From Mycteria americana (lineage: Eukaryota; Chordata; Aves; Ciconiiformes; Ciconiidae), in the NCBI RefSeq assembly GCF_035582795.1, contig NC_134366.1:153559519-153623518 (forward strand): a DNA stretch of 64,000 nucleotides, given 5' to 3'. The notes under the pieces were generated by a model. It saw only the letters and a list, made by a program, of their open reading frames with translations. It was not told where the DNA came from and ran no database searches. Positions 27,245 to 39,058 of this stretch are shown one piece after another (positions within the stretch are counted from its first letter, which is position 1; each line of letters begins with the position of its first letter). The position numbers and the translations under genes are program-made.

Positions 27245-28346
27245 CTTCGCTCAAACATCCTGAGTGAGTACAATTTACAAGTACATCCCAGTGCAATGAC
27301 AAGCAGCAATCCGCAAATAAGACTCCCAATGACAGCTGCAGTTATCACTCTAGTGGGCACAATGACTGGGCAATTCTCTTCATCACTGCCATCACCACAG
27401 TCATCTTGAGAATCACAAACCCAGCTCTCAAACACACAGCGGTTATTTTTACAATGAAAATTTCCTGGCTGACAGAAGAAACAATTTTTTTCATCTGAAC
27501 CATTAGGGCAATGATTCTGGTAGTTGCAGCGATCTGAACGAGGGTAGCAAACACCATTTCGAGAGCAGGGAAACTCATCTCTTTGGCACATGGTGCAGTT
27601 GGTTTCATCCCTTCCATTTGGACAGTGCCAGTAGCCATCACAGCGTTGCTGCTCTGTGTAGCAACCCCAATTTCCACCACATGGAATTTCCCATGGCAAA
27701 CAGAAGCCATCTACTTGATAGGTGGCATTGAATCCTCTTGCAGCATTCACTTTGTCAGCACAAAAATGCACTCTTATCTGTCCTGAGGATGAAACAACTG
27801 TGAGGGGAGCATGAGAGTCAAATGCTGTTAGCACACGCAACAGCCTCCGTGGATTCTCCTCTAATCCATCATATATTTTGACATAGTCTCCATAACCTGT
27901 ACCATCAAGTTTAAAATCAGTGAATCGCAAAATTACTTTGCGATGGTCACCAGTGTCTATCAGCCAGGTGCAGTTGCTTCCAGGTGGATAGAAGTCAGGA
28001 TAGTTAGGAGAACTGAAAGTACCATAAAAGTATTTTAACCACTGCCCACATGTTGGCACATCACAGTCTATTTCATCTCCTAGGTCAAGACAATCAATGT
28101 TACCATCACATTTTAAAGACTCTGGAAGGCAAGTGTAAAGCTTGGTGAAGCGAGAAAGACACTGGAACTGATTGCAGGCACAAGGTTGAAAGGAAGAAGC
28201 TGTCGGAGGATTAGCTTTGGCACAGATTTCTTCGTCCGAGTTGTCTCCACATTCGTCCATATTATTACATTTCCAACTTTCTGGAATGCACTTCCCATTA
28301 GCGCAATGAAACTGGTCACAATCACAATTTGGTTCATCAGATTTCC
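27245..28346 (-). CDS. LRP12: LRP12 exon 5 (LDL-A 1-2, CUB2, LDL-A 3-5, transmembrane helix)
   Basis: A single 1102-bp exon that starts after TCTTTCAG in phase 1 and ends at AG|GTAAG. In order it encodes LDL-A 1 (CDCDQFHC to DECGDNSDEEIC), LDL-A 2 (PCACNQFQC to CLDLGDEIDC), CUB2 (CGQWLKYFYGTFSSPNYPDF through FNATYQVDG), and LDL-A 3 to 5 ending CPNGRDETNC, CPNGSDEKNC and CGDGSDEENC. The acidic Ca2+-binding SDE-type loops are present. Then come VIVPTRVITAAVIGSLICGL and the rest of the membrane helix, followed by the stop-transfer CKLYSLRMFERR. N-glycosylation sequons occur (NCT, NAT, NGS). The unusually large exon is undivided, as in human. No lesions are seen. Confidence 0.98.
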
Positions 28347-29171
28347 CTGAAAGAAAAAAAAGAAATTATAAAAATATTATCTTTTTAGAATTTAGCACTT
28401 CATGGTTTGTGTCGCATACTTACTTGCTGCTTTCAGTCAAATAACTTTAGCCCAAGCAAGAACACAATGCTCATTTATAGCAATTGAAAAATCTGGCTCT
28501 AAGGTGCTAAAAATAAGTCAGAAAAATATTGTTTCTCTCCCCTGTATCACTTGAAATGCAGTACCGGTTACCTCCTCAAATTCTTTCTTGTAAAAGCAGT
28601 CAGACCTCTCTTGTTCTTGTAGGTTCCTACTTTGTACCAAAGGATCTATGGCAAGAGAGAAGCTGACAGTTGAAGATTACTTATTACCACTAACCGAAGA
28701 GAGAAACGTCTCTCCTCACCTCTTCCCACTGTTTGCTCTTGCCTCTCCTCCAGCAACTAAGAGGAGAGTGCAGCAAATGCAGAAACACATACATACTTAA
28801 AACATACAAAAGCGTACAAAATTATGCTTTAAAGTTAAGGATCCAAGTAGTGGTCCAGAAAACATGGAAGTGTGGGGGGCTTCTGCTGTATCATTTAAAA
28901 TCACTGCAATTTCTGAAAACCATGGTACAGACTGTAAAATTGGCTGTAAAACAAACTGCTGTGGTCAATCCTCAAAAAATTTTGAAAAAAAATCTGCAAT
29001 GCAGATGGTCCTACACAGCAGTAATTCAGGAACTAAGTAAGACAAATATATACTAAATCTATATAAGACTATACTTAGGGTTTTAAAAAAGAAACAGGAA
29101 AGACAGCATGATTAACTTACTGAAATATAGACCTTCCCAGAAGAAACAGGTTCTGTCTTGCTTTACAACAG

Positions 29172-29370
29172 AACAATTCAGATTGGAAGGCATCTCTGGC
29201 GGTCACCTAATCAAACCATCTGCTCAAAGCAAGGCTAACCAAAGTTTGATTGGGTTGTTCAGTGCCTTGTCCAATCAAGTATTTTCAAAGTTTCAGTGCT
29301 TAACCACACAAAGTGATAAAAGTCCTCATATCTAGCCTGAATTTCCCTTGCTGCAACTAATCTGCTGTGA
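29172..29370 (-). mobile_element. Old, diverged CR1 fragment
   Basis: Reverse-oriented CR1 3' region recognised from diverged but ordered blocks: TTGGAAGGCATCTCTGGCGG, TCTGCTCAAAGCAAGGC, GGTTGTTCAGTGCCTTGTCC and TGAATTTCCCTTGCTGCAAC. It is clearly older than the other copies and the ends are approximate. It lies in LRP12 intron 4. Confidence 0.75.
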
Positions 29371-29705
29371 GAGGTCAAGTCACATCACACCTCTGTTCTC
29401 CTTTTTGCTATTTTAGTATCTTAGAAAGCATTAAAAAGAAATACTCTATCTTGAAATATCTTTTTTTTTTTTTTTAAGTGCAACGTCAGCATTTTATAAA
29501 TTTCACAAATGCTAAGATTTTTAAAAAATGAATGCAGGAAAAAATGAAACCAAAAAGAGTGATAAATATTATAAGTGCTGCTGAAGAGTGTTTAAGTCTA
29601 CAAATTTGCTGACAGAGAGTGAAAGGAGAGCAGAATATATGTGCTGCCAGTGATTAAATTTTAGAACATGTTTATTTTGCTAAGAAAAAAAACCCCAAAA
29701 CAGCC

Positions 29706-29750
29706 CTAGTATAAATGATACGATCTTCCGGTTCTGTTACATATATATAT

Positions 29751-29791
<41 letters not shown>

Positions 29792-29905
29792 TTTTATATA
29801 TATTATACACTCACACACGTATCATTCATAATACTAACATGGCAAATACTTAGTATGAACCTTGGCCTTGAATCTAGTATAAATGATATGATCTTCTTGT
29901 TCTGT

Positions 29906-29953
<48 letters not shown>

Positions 29954-30034
29954 TTTATATATATTATACACTCACACACATATCGTTCATAATATTAGTA
30001 CGGCAAATACTTAGTATGAACCTTGGCCTTGAAT
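29706..30034. repeat. 168-bp tandem duplication carrying microsatellites
   Basis: Unit 1 (29706-29873) and unit 2 (29874-30034) both begin CTAGTATAAATGATAYGATC and end in ACTTAGTATGAACCTTGGCC with TTGAAT. Their inner simple repeats differ: unit 1 has a short TA run then (GT)n at 29755-29781, while unit 2 has (TA)n at 29908-29940 then (AC)n at 29941-29952. Confidence 0.93.
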
Positions 30035-32420
30035 TTGAAACTTGTAAGAGTGAACTAGTAGACTTGTTCTGCCTAAACAAAACAGAATACAATTTCAACC
30101 TAAGCTCTTCCTTCTGCAGGCTTTTAAACATCCCACAAAAGAGCTGCCTACTTGATCCTGATTTAGCATTTTTAATCACTGATCCTGAAGTCATTACATC
30201 AGGAAAGTTTACATGTAAATAAAAAATTAGAGTCGTAAAATAGTAAGAGAAGTACAAAATAAGACTATCCTTGGAAGCTGTACCACAAAAGACTTCAGGA
30301 TAGCACAAGATAATTAGCAGAACCCATGTGCAGTTGTAGCCAAAGGACTAACACAATCCTTCCATACATTTACAGTGAACATAAACCTCTGTACTTTTAT
30401 TAACTCTATTTTCCACTCTATATCACCATTAGTAAACTCCATCCCATTTCGATACCCATAATTAAAGAGGCTGATAAATTAAAAGGGCTGGGAGGAAGAC
30501 AGAGGAAAGAAAGACAAGTTACACAAAATTTACCTTCTAGTCAAGTACCCTTCCTAATGCTTTTTTTTGTTGTTGTTGTTTTGTTTGTTTAAAATGAAAT
30601 ATGAATATTTACCTGGACATTATTATTTACTTTAAACAATAATTAATTCAAACGATTCACACGGCCTGTCTTCCACATCAGATTTTACACCTGTGGTCTA
30701 TATTTTTTTCTATCATTCTAGCACAAGGAGGCCTAATTTGCATCCATGTAACTGAAGTATTACTACTTTTTCCCGTTTTTCTAAGATCACATGCCACCTT
30801 TGAGGGTAGCCTTAACAACATTGCATTAAATAGTCTACTGAGGAGTTAAACTGAGCACTACTGCATGATGCTAATGAGAAGAAATTAAACAACATAATGG
30901 CACAGTTGAACGTATAGCAAAAATGTTGTTAGTATTTCAGGAGTCTCCTTTTCACACTGGAAAGCAGAAATGACCAGATGATTATTAAAGCACATTCGTC
31001 AACTCTTCTCCTATACACAGGTCAGTTTACAACATTAGAAGACTACCCAGATCACTGAAACACTACACTTCCACCTCAATCATGAAATAGTTCCTAAGTA
31101 TCATATCAAGCATAGAGAGCAAGCTCAAACCAAGGTTTCAGCAAGGTTCATTAAAAAAAAAAAAAAAAACCAAACCAAACACAAAACCAACAGAAACAAA
31201 ATTTCTTTTTTGAAAAGACATTTAGAAACATTGGATTAAAGTCTTAAGTACTCTAAACTGAGTACCACTGCATGATGCCAACAAGAAGAAATCATGTAAC
31301 AGTAAAAATTGCTTATTGTTGAAAATGTTACAGCGTCTTCCAAAAGGGGTTACATACTGAAACTGTTTCAAGACCGGAGGAGAAGAGAGGAAAGGATTTT
31401 CAGAAAAACTCTAGTGAGCTTGTGGCTTGCCTCCTCTGCCCATTCCACACCCTTATCCAAAATGTCCTTCCTTCTCAAAGCCCCTCAGGCAGGAACGCTG
31501 CCTTCCCTTTGTGCCTGCGAGGAGAGGGAGATAAGCAGGGCAGAAGCCAGCGTCTCACACAGGATAATAGCGTGTGCATGGGCAGTCAGCAGAAACAGTA
31601 GCAGAGGATGACTGATTAGACAGTGGCTTCCCCCCCCCCCCATCATGTTTTTTGGTGAGACAGTAAGCAAAACCCAGGCAGAACATTGCCCTGAAAGCTG
31701 AGCCAGCATAAAATGCAAGGCTACATTACTTCTCCCAAGACTTGCTAAGCTGCAAGGAGCTGAAGTGTAGAGGGAACTTTTTTGTAGGCTTGAAAACAGG
31801 CAATCAGAAGGGATAAGCCTGCCTGTAAACTTCAGGTTTGTGAAGGACTGACAGGGTGGAGGAAGCCATTAGGTAGATAGAGCGCAGCACACGGAACAGG
31901 GGCAAACATGGCTTAGGCTAGAGGAGATCAGGGCTCATTTTATTGAATCTTGGTGGAATAGTTTTGAAGATGGGTAGCAGTGGATAGGTGCAAGAGAGTA
32001 TTAATTGTTTTATGAAGGAGAGGAGTTAAAAGCACACAGAGATTTGGAGCAGGTTGGAGAGTGGAGTATAGGCATACACTGAGGAAGCAAGAGAACGTGA
32101 AACCGTTATGAAAACAAAGAGGAATCTAATCGAGTATTTTTGATGATCAGGACACGTATAATAGCATGATCGTGGTTTTCTAAAATCCTAATATCGCTTA
32201 AGGCCAGAAAAAAGGTTGGAGCTAGTCTTTACCCCTGACTGTCTTCCTCCTCTCTCTTGGCAAACAGCTACTAGAGCAAGAACTGCCTACAAAACAGTCT
32301 CAAGCTATGACTACTGGTAAATAGCTTACATTACATACTTGAATAATCCAAGAAAAAATTTGCATGTACAAAACCATGTCTATACTTGCCTAGATCAATT
32401 TATCATGTTAATAGATTTTT

Positions 32421-33353
32421 AAATCACAGAATCACACAAAATCACGGAATCATATAGGTTGGAAAAGACCCTTAAGATCATCGAGTCCAACCATAAACCT
32501 AACACTACCAAGACCATCACTATACCATGTCCATAAGCACCTCATCCAAACATCTTTTAAATACCTCCAGGGATGGGGACTCCACCACTTCCCTGGGCAG
32601 CCTGTTCCAATGCTTGATAACCCTTTCAGTGAAGTAAAATTTCCTAATATCCAGTCTAAACCTCCCCTGGTGCAACTTGAGGCCATTTCTTCTTGTCCTA
32701 TCACTTGTTACCTGGGAGAAGAGACCGACCCCCACCTCTCTACAACCTCCTTTCAGGTAGTTGTAGAGAGCGATAAGGTCTCCCCTCAGCCTCCTTTTCT
32801 CCAGGCTAAACAACCCCAGTTCCCTCAGCCGCTCCTCAGAAGACTTCTGCTCTAGACCCTTCACCAGCTTCGTTGCCCTTCTCTGGACACGCTCCAGCAC
32901 CTCAATGTCTCTCTTGTAGTGAGGGGCCCAAAACGGAACACAGGATTCGAGGTGCGGCCTCACCAGTGCCGAGTACAGGGGCACGATCACTTCCCTAGTC
33001 CTGCTGGCCACACTATTGCTGATACAAGCCAGGATGCCATTGGCTTTCTTGGCCACCTGGGCACACTGCTGGCTCATATTCAGGCGGCTGTCAACCAACA
33101 CCCCCAGGTCCTTCTCTGCTGGGCAGCTTTCCAGCCACTCTTCCCCAAGCCTGTAGCGTTGCATGGGGTTGTTGTGGCCCAAGTGCAGGACCTTGCACTT
33201 GGCCTTGTTAAACCTCATACAGTTGGCCTCAGCCCATCGATCCAGCCTGTCCAGGTCCCTCTGCAGAGCCTTCCTCCCCTCAAGCAGATCAACACTCCCA
33301 CACAACTTGGTGTCATCTGCAAACTTACTGAGGGTGCACTTGTGGGTATTTTT
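32421..33353 (-). mobile_element. CR1 LINE, 5'-truncated, with C-terminal part of the ORF2 reverse transcriptase
   Basis: About 930 bp of a reverse-oriented CR1. The tail of ATCACAGAATC-type octamers is at 32421-32455. From 33305 down to 32523 the minus strand has a 261-residue frame that is still open, including [38 protein letters not shown] and [20 protein letters not shown]. This is the standard C-terminal end of the CR1 ORF2 polyprotein. It is truncated upstream of the catalytic reverse transcriptase motifs, so it cannot be autonomous. The intact frame suggests a fairly recent insertion. It lies in LRP12 intron 4, sense to the gene. Confidence 0.95.
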
Positions 33354-33790
33354 TTAAAAGAGTATATCTTCTGGAGATGGGAAACAATGATGCAAATGTA
33401 AAAAAAATCCCACCATTTCTTCCTTCTCTTGCCCTATTTATGCTACTCAGTAGTCTATCCAACTATTTTAACAACAAATTTCATTCTGATGAAAAAATTT
33501 CAAATCTTAAGCCATGTTAAGAAACCTCCAAAAGTTGCCTAATATTAATACCGAACTTCCTCCCACCCCCAAAATCATTCACTCTGCTTATTAGTGTGAA
33601 CACTAATTCCTGCTTTGAATAGTCAAGTTATGCATGGGATCAAAATAATCCACACAATGTGTACTTCCAATAAGTCTTGAATCGACTACAGGAAATGCAT
33701 ATACTGTACCCTGCTACAAGGAAGCAGTTCTTGAAGCAGAAAACAAAAAATGAAACCATAAAACTGAACTAGGTATAATTTGAAACATAC

Positions 33791-33993
33791 CAGCAAAGTA
33801 GGCTAATCTGAAGCCTTTTCTGGAGATGCTATCATCTGAATGAAATCTGATCCAAACGTGATCCTGTGAAGAGATGTATGGTGAAGGAATGGAGGAGCCG
33901 CATGCTCTATAGCCTTCAATGTTCTTGTAGCTTCCAATTGTTAACCAATCTGAGCTGCATCGTCGTGATCCCTGAACATCAAAATCTTGAAAG
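33791..33993 (-). CDS. LRP12: LRP12 exon 4 (second half of CUB1)
   Basis: The exon is 203 bp with acceptor CCCCCCAG before 33993 and donor GTATGT after 33791. It encodes FQDFDVQGSRRC, SDWLTIGSYKNIEGYRACG, SIPSPYISSQDHVWIRFHSD and SISRKGFRLAYFAG, which completes the first CUB domain begun in exon 3. It enters in phase 2 and leaves in phase 1, which matches both neighbouring exons. There is no long open-frame signal because the frame closes soon after each splice site; it was found from the protein family match. Confidence 0.96.
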
Positions 33994-35507
33994 CTGGGGG
34001 GAGGAGGGAAGAAAAAAAAAAAAAAAAAAAGAGGTCAAAATTGCTACTGAACTGGATATTACACAACCAAGCTGATTAATTGCTACACATAACAATGGAA
34101 ATTAGCTGTAAGGTTTTTTTCTGGCCTGAAATAAAAAGAGCGGCTTCTCTACCCATGTAAGAATAGGATTTAACCTTGTAGTGATGATACTTTTATTAGG
34201 ACAGCAAGAATCCATTCTGTTAATCAAAATACTGCACCCACTACTTAAAGAAGCTCAGTTTTGCTATAAAAAACACATTAAGCTTTCATCTAAAACAAAA
34301 AAAATTAATTCTGTTAATGAAATTGTCTTTATGAGTCTCATTTAATGACTACTAAGTAGTTTCATTTAACCCAAATTTCATCAGAACTTTAGCTAATGCT
34401 ACACTTAGCCAATGATATGATTTGACATTATAAATACAGCTAAATGGTTCAAAACTACAATTTCAGGTAAGATTTGCTCCCAGTTGCACTACTTGGTTAC
34501 CCAATGGGTATGTCATGGAACGTCATGGTCGGCTACAGCTATATCAAGACATGCTGCCATGGTAATGAAGTGTGAAGGGGAGACAGTCTGGGCAAAAGAG
34601 GTCAGTACAGACAACACAGCAGTAAACCAGAAATGAAACGTGAAACGTATGCTAGGTAGATGAGTTGAAGGAAACAATGTCAGGGAAAAAAATGAGTTTT
34701 ATGAAAAATAAACTGTATGAAAAAGTTTAGAAAGCATTCTAGTAGATGAACAGCTCTACCTACTTTACATTGCATTTATGTCAGTTTAATATTTAGTAGA
34801 AAGACTTTAAATTAAAAAGCAGTACTTTAAAAGAGTAACTGATGTCAAAGCAAATACTTCATAATGAAGAGCTGCTTCTTAGGTCAGCAGGTCTGTACTG
34901 GAAACTGAAGTAAATCTGCAGCTAATGCAGTTTCATGATCAGCCTGTGAAGCAGTACTAATTTGTATCCTGATGCTAAAACAAGCCTAGATTTCCCTTGT
35001 GGCAGTAATGGGGAATGAACTCATGAGAACTTGAACCTACAATACAACTTTTTTACATAACTTCTTCAGAAAAGTTATAAGGTACGTGAAACTGTGAGAA
35101 GCCCCCTGCACCAAAAGTCAGCATTTCCAAAACGGCAATCATACTATTGATTTACTATTTATACTCTGCCACTTTTAAGCACACCATGAAACTTCATAGC
35201 AATGAAGCATTACAGAATTTCCCCTACACATTTTTTAATGCAAAAATCTTATATTTCAGAGACATTAAAAAGAAAGCAAATAAATGAGCAGCTAGAAACT
35301 TTTTCTAGTTGTTAACTCTCCAGTTGAAAACAAATGCTACATGGCTTTGTAAGAGCAAATCAGATAAAAGGACAGGCAGAAAACAAACAAAGCTGAAATC
35401 CTACATTTACAGGAAGGAAGAGGAAATTGGTACATACAAAATTGGCAGTTAAAAATGTCTAGTCAGTACTTCTTCAATCCATGTAGTTAACACAGGAGCA
35501 CTGTTAC
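33994..35507 (-). other. LRP12: LRP12 intron 3
   Basis: The intron is 1514 bp and AT-rich, with a poly-A run at about 34013-34030. No other feature is supported. Confidence 0.88.
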
Positions 35508-35643
35508 CTTATAGTAATGATCTCCCCTGGGTTTGCATGGATGTACCAGCTACAGTTGATTCGGGCAGGATACTCAGAGGGCCACCCTGGACTTGTGATT
35601 GTCCCGCTTGGTGATCGAATTTGCTCTGGAATATCTCCACAAG
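35508..35643 (-). CDS. LRP12: LRP12 exon 3 (first half of CUB1)
   Basis: The exon is 136 bp with acceptor TTTTTTAG before 35643 and donor GTAACA after 35508. It encodes CGDIPEQIRSPSGTITSPGW and PSEYPARINCSWYIHANPGE followed by IITI, the start of CUB1 with its first two cysteines. It enters in phase 1 and leaves in phase 2. Because exon 2 has equal phases at both ends, this exon can be joined in frame either to exon 2 or directly to exon 1. Confidence 0.97.
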
Positions 35644-38600
35644 CTAAAAAATACATATATATTGAAAGCAACTTGATTAATGCCATTTTTTTAAAAGCTA
35701 GTAGGACAAAAATCAATCAACACTTACCAGGGAAAATATCCCACCGAGTTAGATGAGGTAGCAACAAAAACAATGTCTAAAGGAGTTCATAATGGACACA
35801 GGTCACAACATGTCAGCTGAAAGATGTTTTCCAATGTTGCCAGTGCAGAAGTTTATACTAATGTCAATTAGTACTATAGATTAAAAAAGATTACCGTATA
35901 TAGACTTTGACAACTTTATTAGTAATGTAAAAGATTTTATTTCCTAATTTTATTTTTAGCCTTCACAAAGACTCAGTTCAATTTAACTATGCATTTACAC
36001 CTTATACTGAAAAATGCATTAGAAGGTGAAAAATAAACTAATGCAAAATAATCAAGTAGTTAAGATTTCCTGTCTTAGGAAGACCCAGTGCCTGGCCATC
36101 ATTTAAATATCCCCTTCCAGCCCTTGGCATGGAAATAATCTTCATACATGATTCCAATGCTTGGAAGGCAAAGAGCACTTACTGCAGCACACTTCATTTA
36201 TAGATATTAAAAGTTAGGTTTACAAGAGATTATTCTTAAGAAGGACTTGCATAACTACATTTGTGATAATGGACTAGAAAGCTTGTATTTATAGGACTAA
36301 TTCTATGTAACTGAAGTAACTCAGCCATTTGTATTCTTACTTTATTATAGGTGTAGCTTTCTGTATTGGCCTTAACTCAGTTGCTTGTTCTTTTCACTGG
36401 AGTGTTCTCAGCTCCGCTGATTTTATTTCAAGTAATGTACTAATTAGTTTTGTGGTTTTTGTTTTGCTGGGTTTTTTTCCCCTTTAGCAGCCTTATATCC
36501 AACACCTGTCATACAGCATATTCACAGCCTTCACATAAATAGGAAGGCCAGAATACTCTTGCTACAGAACCTGAAATTATGAGGAAGTTCCAGAGGTCCG
36601 AAAACACATTAAAAATAATTGCTCTCTGTGCTTTTATTTCACAATTTCCTCACTGCTAGTCCAAAACTTGTGGGCTCTCAAAGTTTACTGGTAGCACAAT
36701 CAGTTACACACAGTAGTTTAAACACAAGAACTATTACAAATCAGGAGGCATTTTCATTATTGTCTGATGATCAAAAGCTTTTAGAATTTTTTAAATTTCG
36801 AGTATGTATTTGGTTAAAATAACAAATCAGATCTGATGCAGCGAACAAACACGAAGAATGAACTGCATTTGTAATAGTGCAAAAGTTGTAATAATGTAAT
36901 TTGTAAACAGGTTATTAATTTTTTTCTATTTTTATCCACAATCAAGCTTTTAAGATAATTTTTCAAGACTATGGGGACCTGAAATTATTGACTAGCTCTA
37001 ACACAATAAAAAGTTATATTTTTAAATGATTATTATCACTTAAAAATATTTCTATATGGCTTAACAAATACATTTCTAAAAATAGGTTTAAAAGGATTAA
37101 AAGACAAAAATGCTGGCATATGCCTGCATTTTCTGTATTATCTTAAATATAGAACTCTAGAAACAAAAATAAAACTCAGTAAATTTACTGTTTTCATGTA
37201 CAACTGTAAGAAAACATTGCTTTAAATAGTTTTTCACATGTTTCTTATTAGAGCTTCATTCATGCTGCACAGTTAAGTATTAACATACTTTGGCTATAGT
37301 ATGTAGGACCTGTCCTAATATCTAGGGACAAAAAAGTCTCAAAATACAGAAAGATATTATTTTATTTGAATATTCAATCAACTCTTCCCTGGAAACTTTC
37401 TTATTTTAATTTTGAGCAAGCCCTATAGGTGGTGCTGTAACACCATGATATTTTGGAACACTGCTCCTGTGTGAATGATCTGGATACTTCACATCTGTTC
37501 AGACAAGAACGGGAAGGACTGGAAAAAAAAAACGGTTATTCACAATTAAATGTGGAGGTTAAATAGCAGCTTTAACAGCTTCGAAACAACATGTGCAGAA
37601 AAGCAGAAGAATGTGTAAAACGTTTTGTACCAAGCCTGCATATGTTGGCAAGCAATTCCACACATTACTTGGTTACTACTGAAATAGTGCTCAGCTTAAA
37701 ATAAGTTGCCTTCAGGTGAAATTTATACTATTACAACATCCACCACCTGGTTTTTGATATTTACAAACTGACATACGAGATTTTGTCACTGAGAACCTCT
37801 AAGGAAGCTTTTAAATTTGTCTGACAAAGAAAAACCTTACACTAGAAGATAAAAATAATCAATTCAACATATGTTCATTCAGTTTTACGAAGTTCACCTC
37901 CAAAAACTGAAGCATGCTATAAATATATGTACAGCATGTGTCTGTTGAACAGGAACCTCCAAATACTGCTAGCAACTGTAAATTACTGTGCAATTAGCTT
38001 TGAAACTTCCTATGCTGGCACAGCACACGCTGACAAGTATAACCTACTCAATCCAATCCCTGCAGTAGTACAAGCAGTAACTTTTACTTCTTACATGAGC
38101 TTGAATAGAAGAAATTCCACAGGGAAAGCCTGTATAACCAAGGTAGTATTTTCAGAGCACCATGAAAACTTCCAGGTTTACTCTAATTCAGTTTTTTTAG
38201 CCTTTGTTTGCAATACCAGCCATATCCCTATGTTTTCTATGTACTTTGACTTAAAATGGCTTTTTCTCTGTTTCCACTAAAGCTAACGCTAAAGAGCTGA
38301 GGGCAAAATATGTCCATTTCCAGCACCATCCGATATGGGAAGAGAGAAGCAGACTAAAGAGGGCACGAAGAAGCAAGAATGATCAGAGGCACTAAAATAC
38401 AGGGTGGAATGAACAATACTGTACTTCTGCTGTAGAAGAGAGAAAAATCAAATTGAAGAAAGTGTACATATGTCAAAGTGGGGGTTCAAAAAATAAAAGG
38501 GAATGGACTTGAAAAGGGAATCACAGCTTCCTTAACTGAAGGTTAGCTAGATAAGCTAAATGTACTTGCATACTTGGTATACATTCATGCACTGAAATCT

Positions 38601-39022
38601 CTTACTTTTAACTCAGGAGACAACAGAAATCTCCCGTTCGCTTAAAAAGTGTATAAAGGTCAAGATCAACTGTGTAGAAACTGCACTTCAGAAGTGCTGT
38701 CATTTTGGGAGAGAATAATTTCTCAGCAAGCCTTTTAAAAACAATTCCTGACCCTCTGCTTAACTAAGATGTTTCTTCTAAAGCATTTCAGAATATAATG
38801 TAACATACATTTTATTCATGTGTTTGTAAACATGGAGAATGTGAGCAACATCAAGAAGGGCACGGGAATCCAAAAAACAATTCAACTGACAGCACGTAAA
38901 ACACGACACGTATGAATAGAGGCAAACATCTTTTTACAAAGTTGTGGAGAATTTGCACTTCTAATTTCAATTGCTAGTAGCCCTGCAGGCATTTGTCATA
39001 AGGGTCAGTTATGTCTATAAGA

Positions 39023-39058
39023 ACAGGAAATTCCTGTAATTTCCTAAAATTACAGGAA
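39023..39058. repeat. Nested inverted repeats
   Basis: TTCCTGTAATTT (39031-39042) and AAATTACAGGAA (39047-39058) are exact reverse complements around a 4-nt loop. The left arm is also half of a second palindrome, ACAGGAA-A-TTCCTGT (39023-39037). Three copies of the ACAGGAA word thus allow two competing hairpins. Confidence 0.9.

Larger units (their letters stand above)
28347..33790 (-). other. LRP12: LRP12 intron 4
   Basis: The intron is 5444 bp. It holds an old CR1 piece (29172-29370), a 168-bp tandem duplication with microsatellites (29706-30034), a diverged 39-bp direct repeat pair (30847-30885 and 31254-31292), a poly-C run (31630-31641) and the large CR1 at 32421-33353. Confidence 0.88.

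Noticed and set aside
32450..33401. Frames on both strands around 32.5-33.4 kb as a host gene
   Set aside because: The minus frame is the CR1 ORF2 C-terminus and the plus frames are its shadows.
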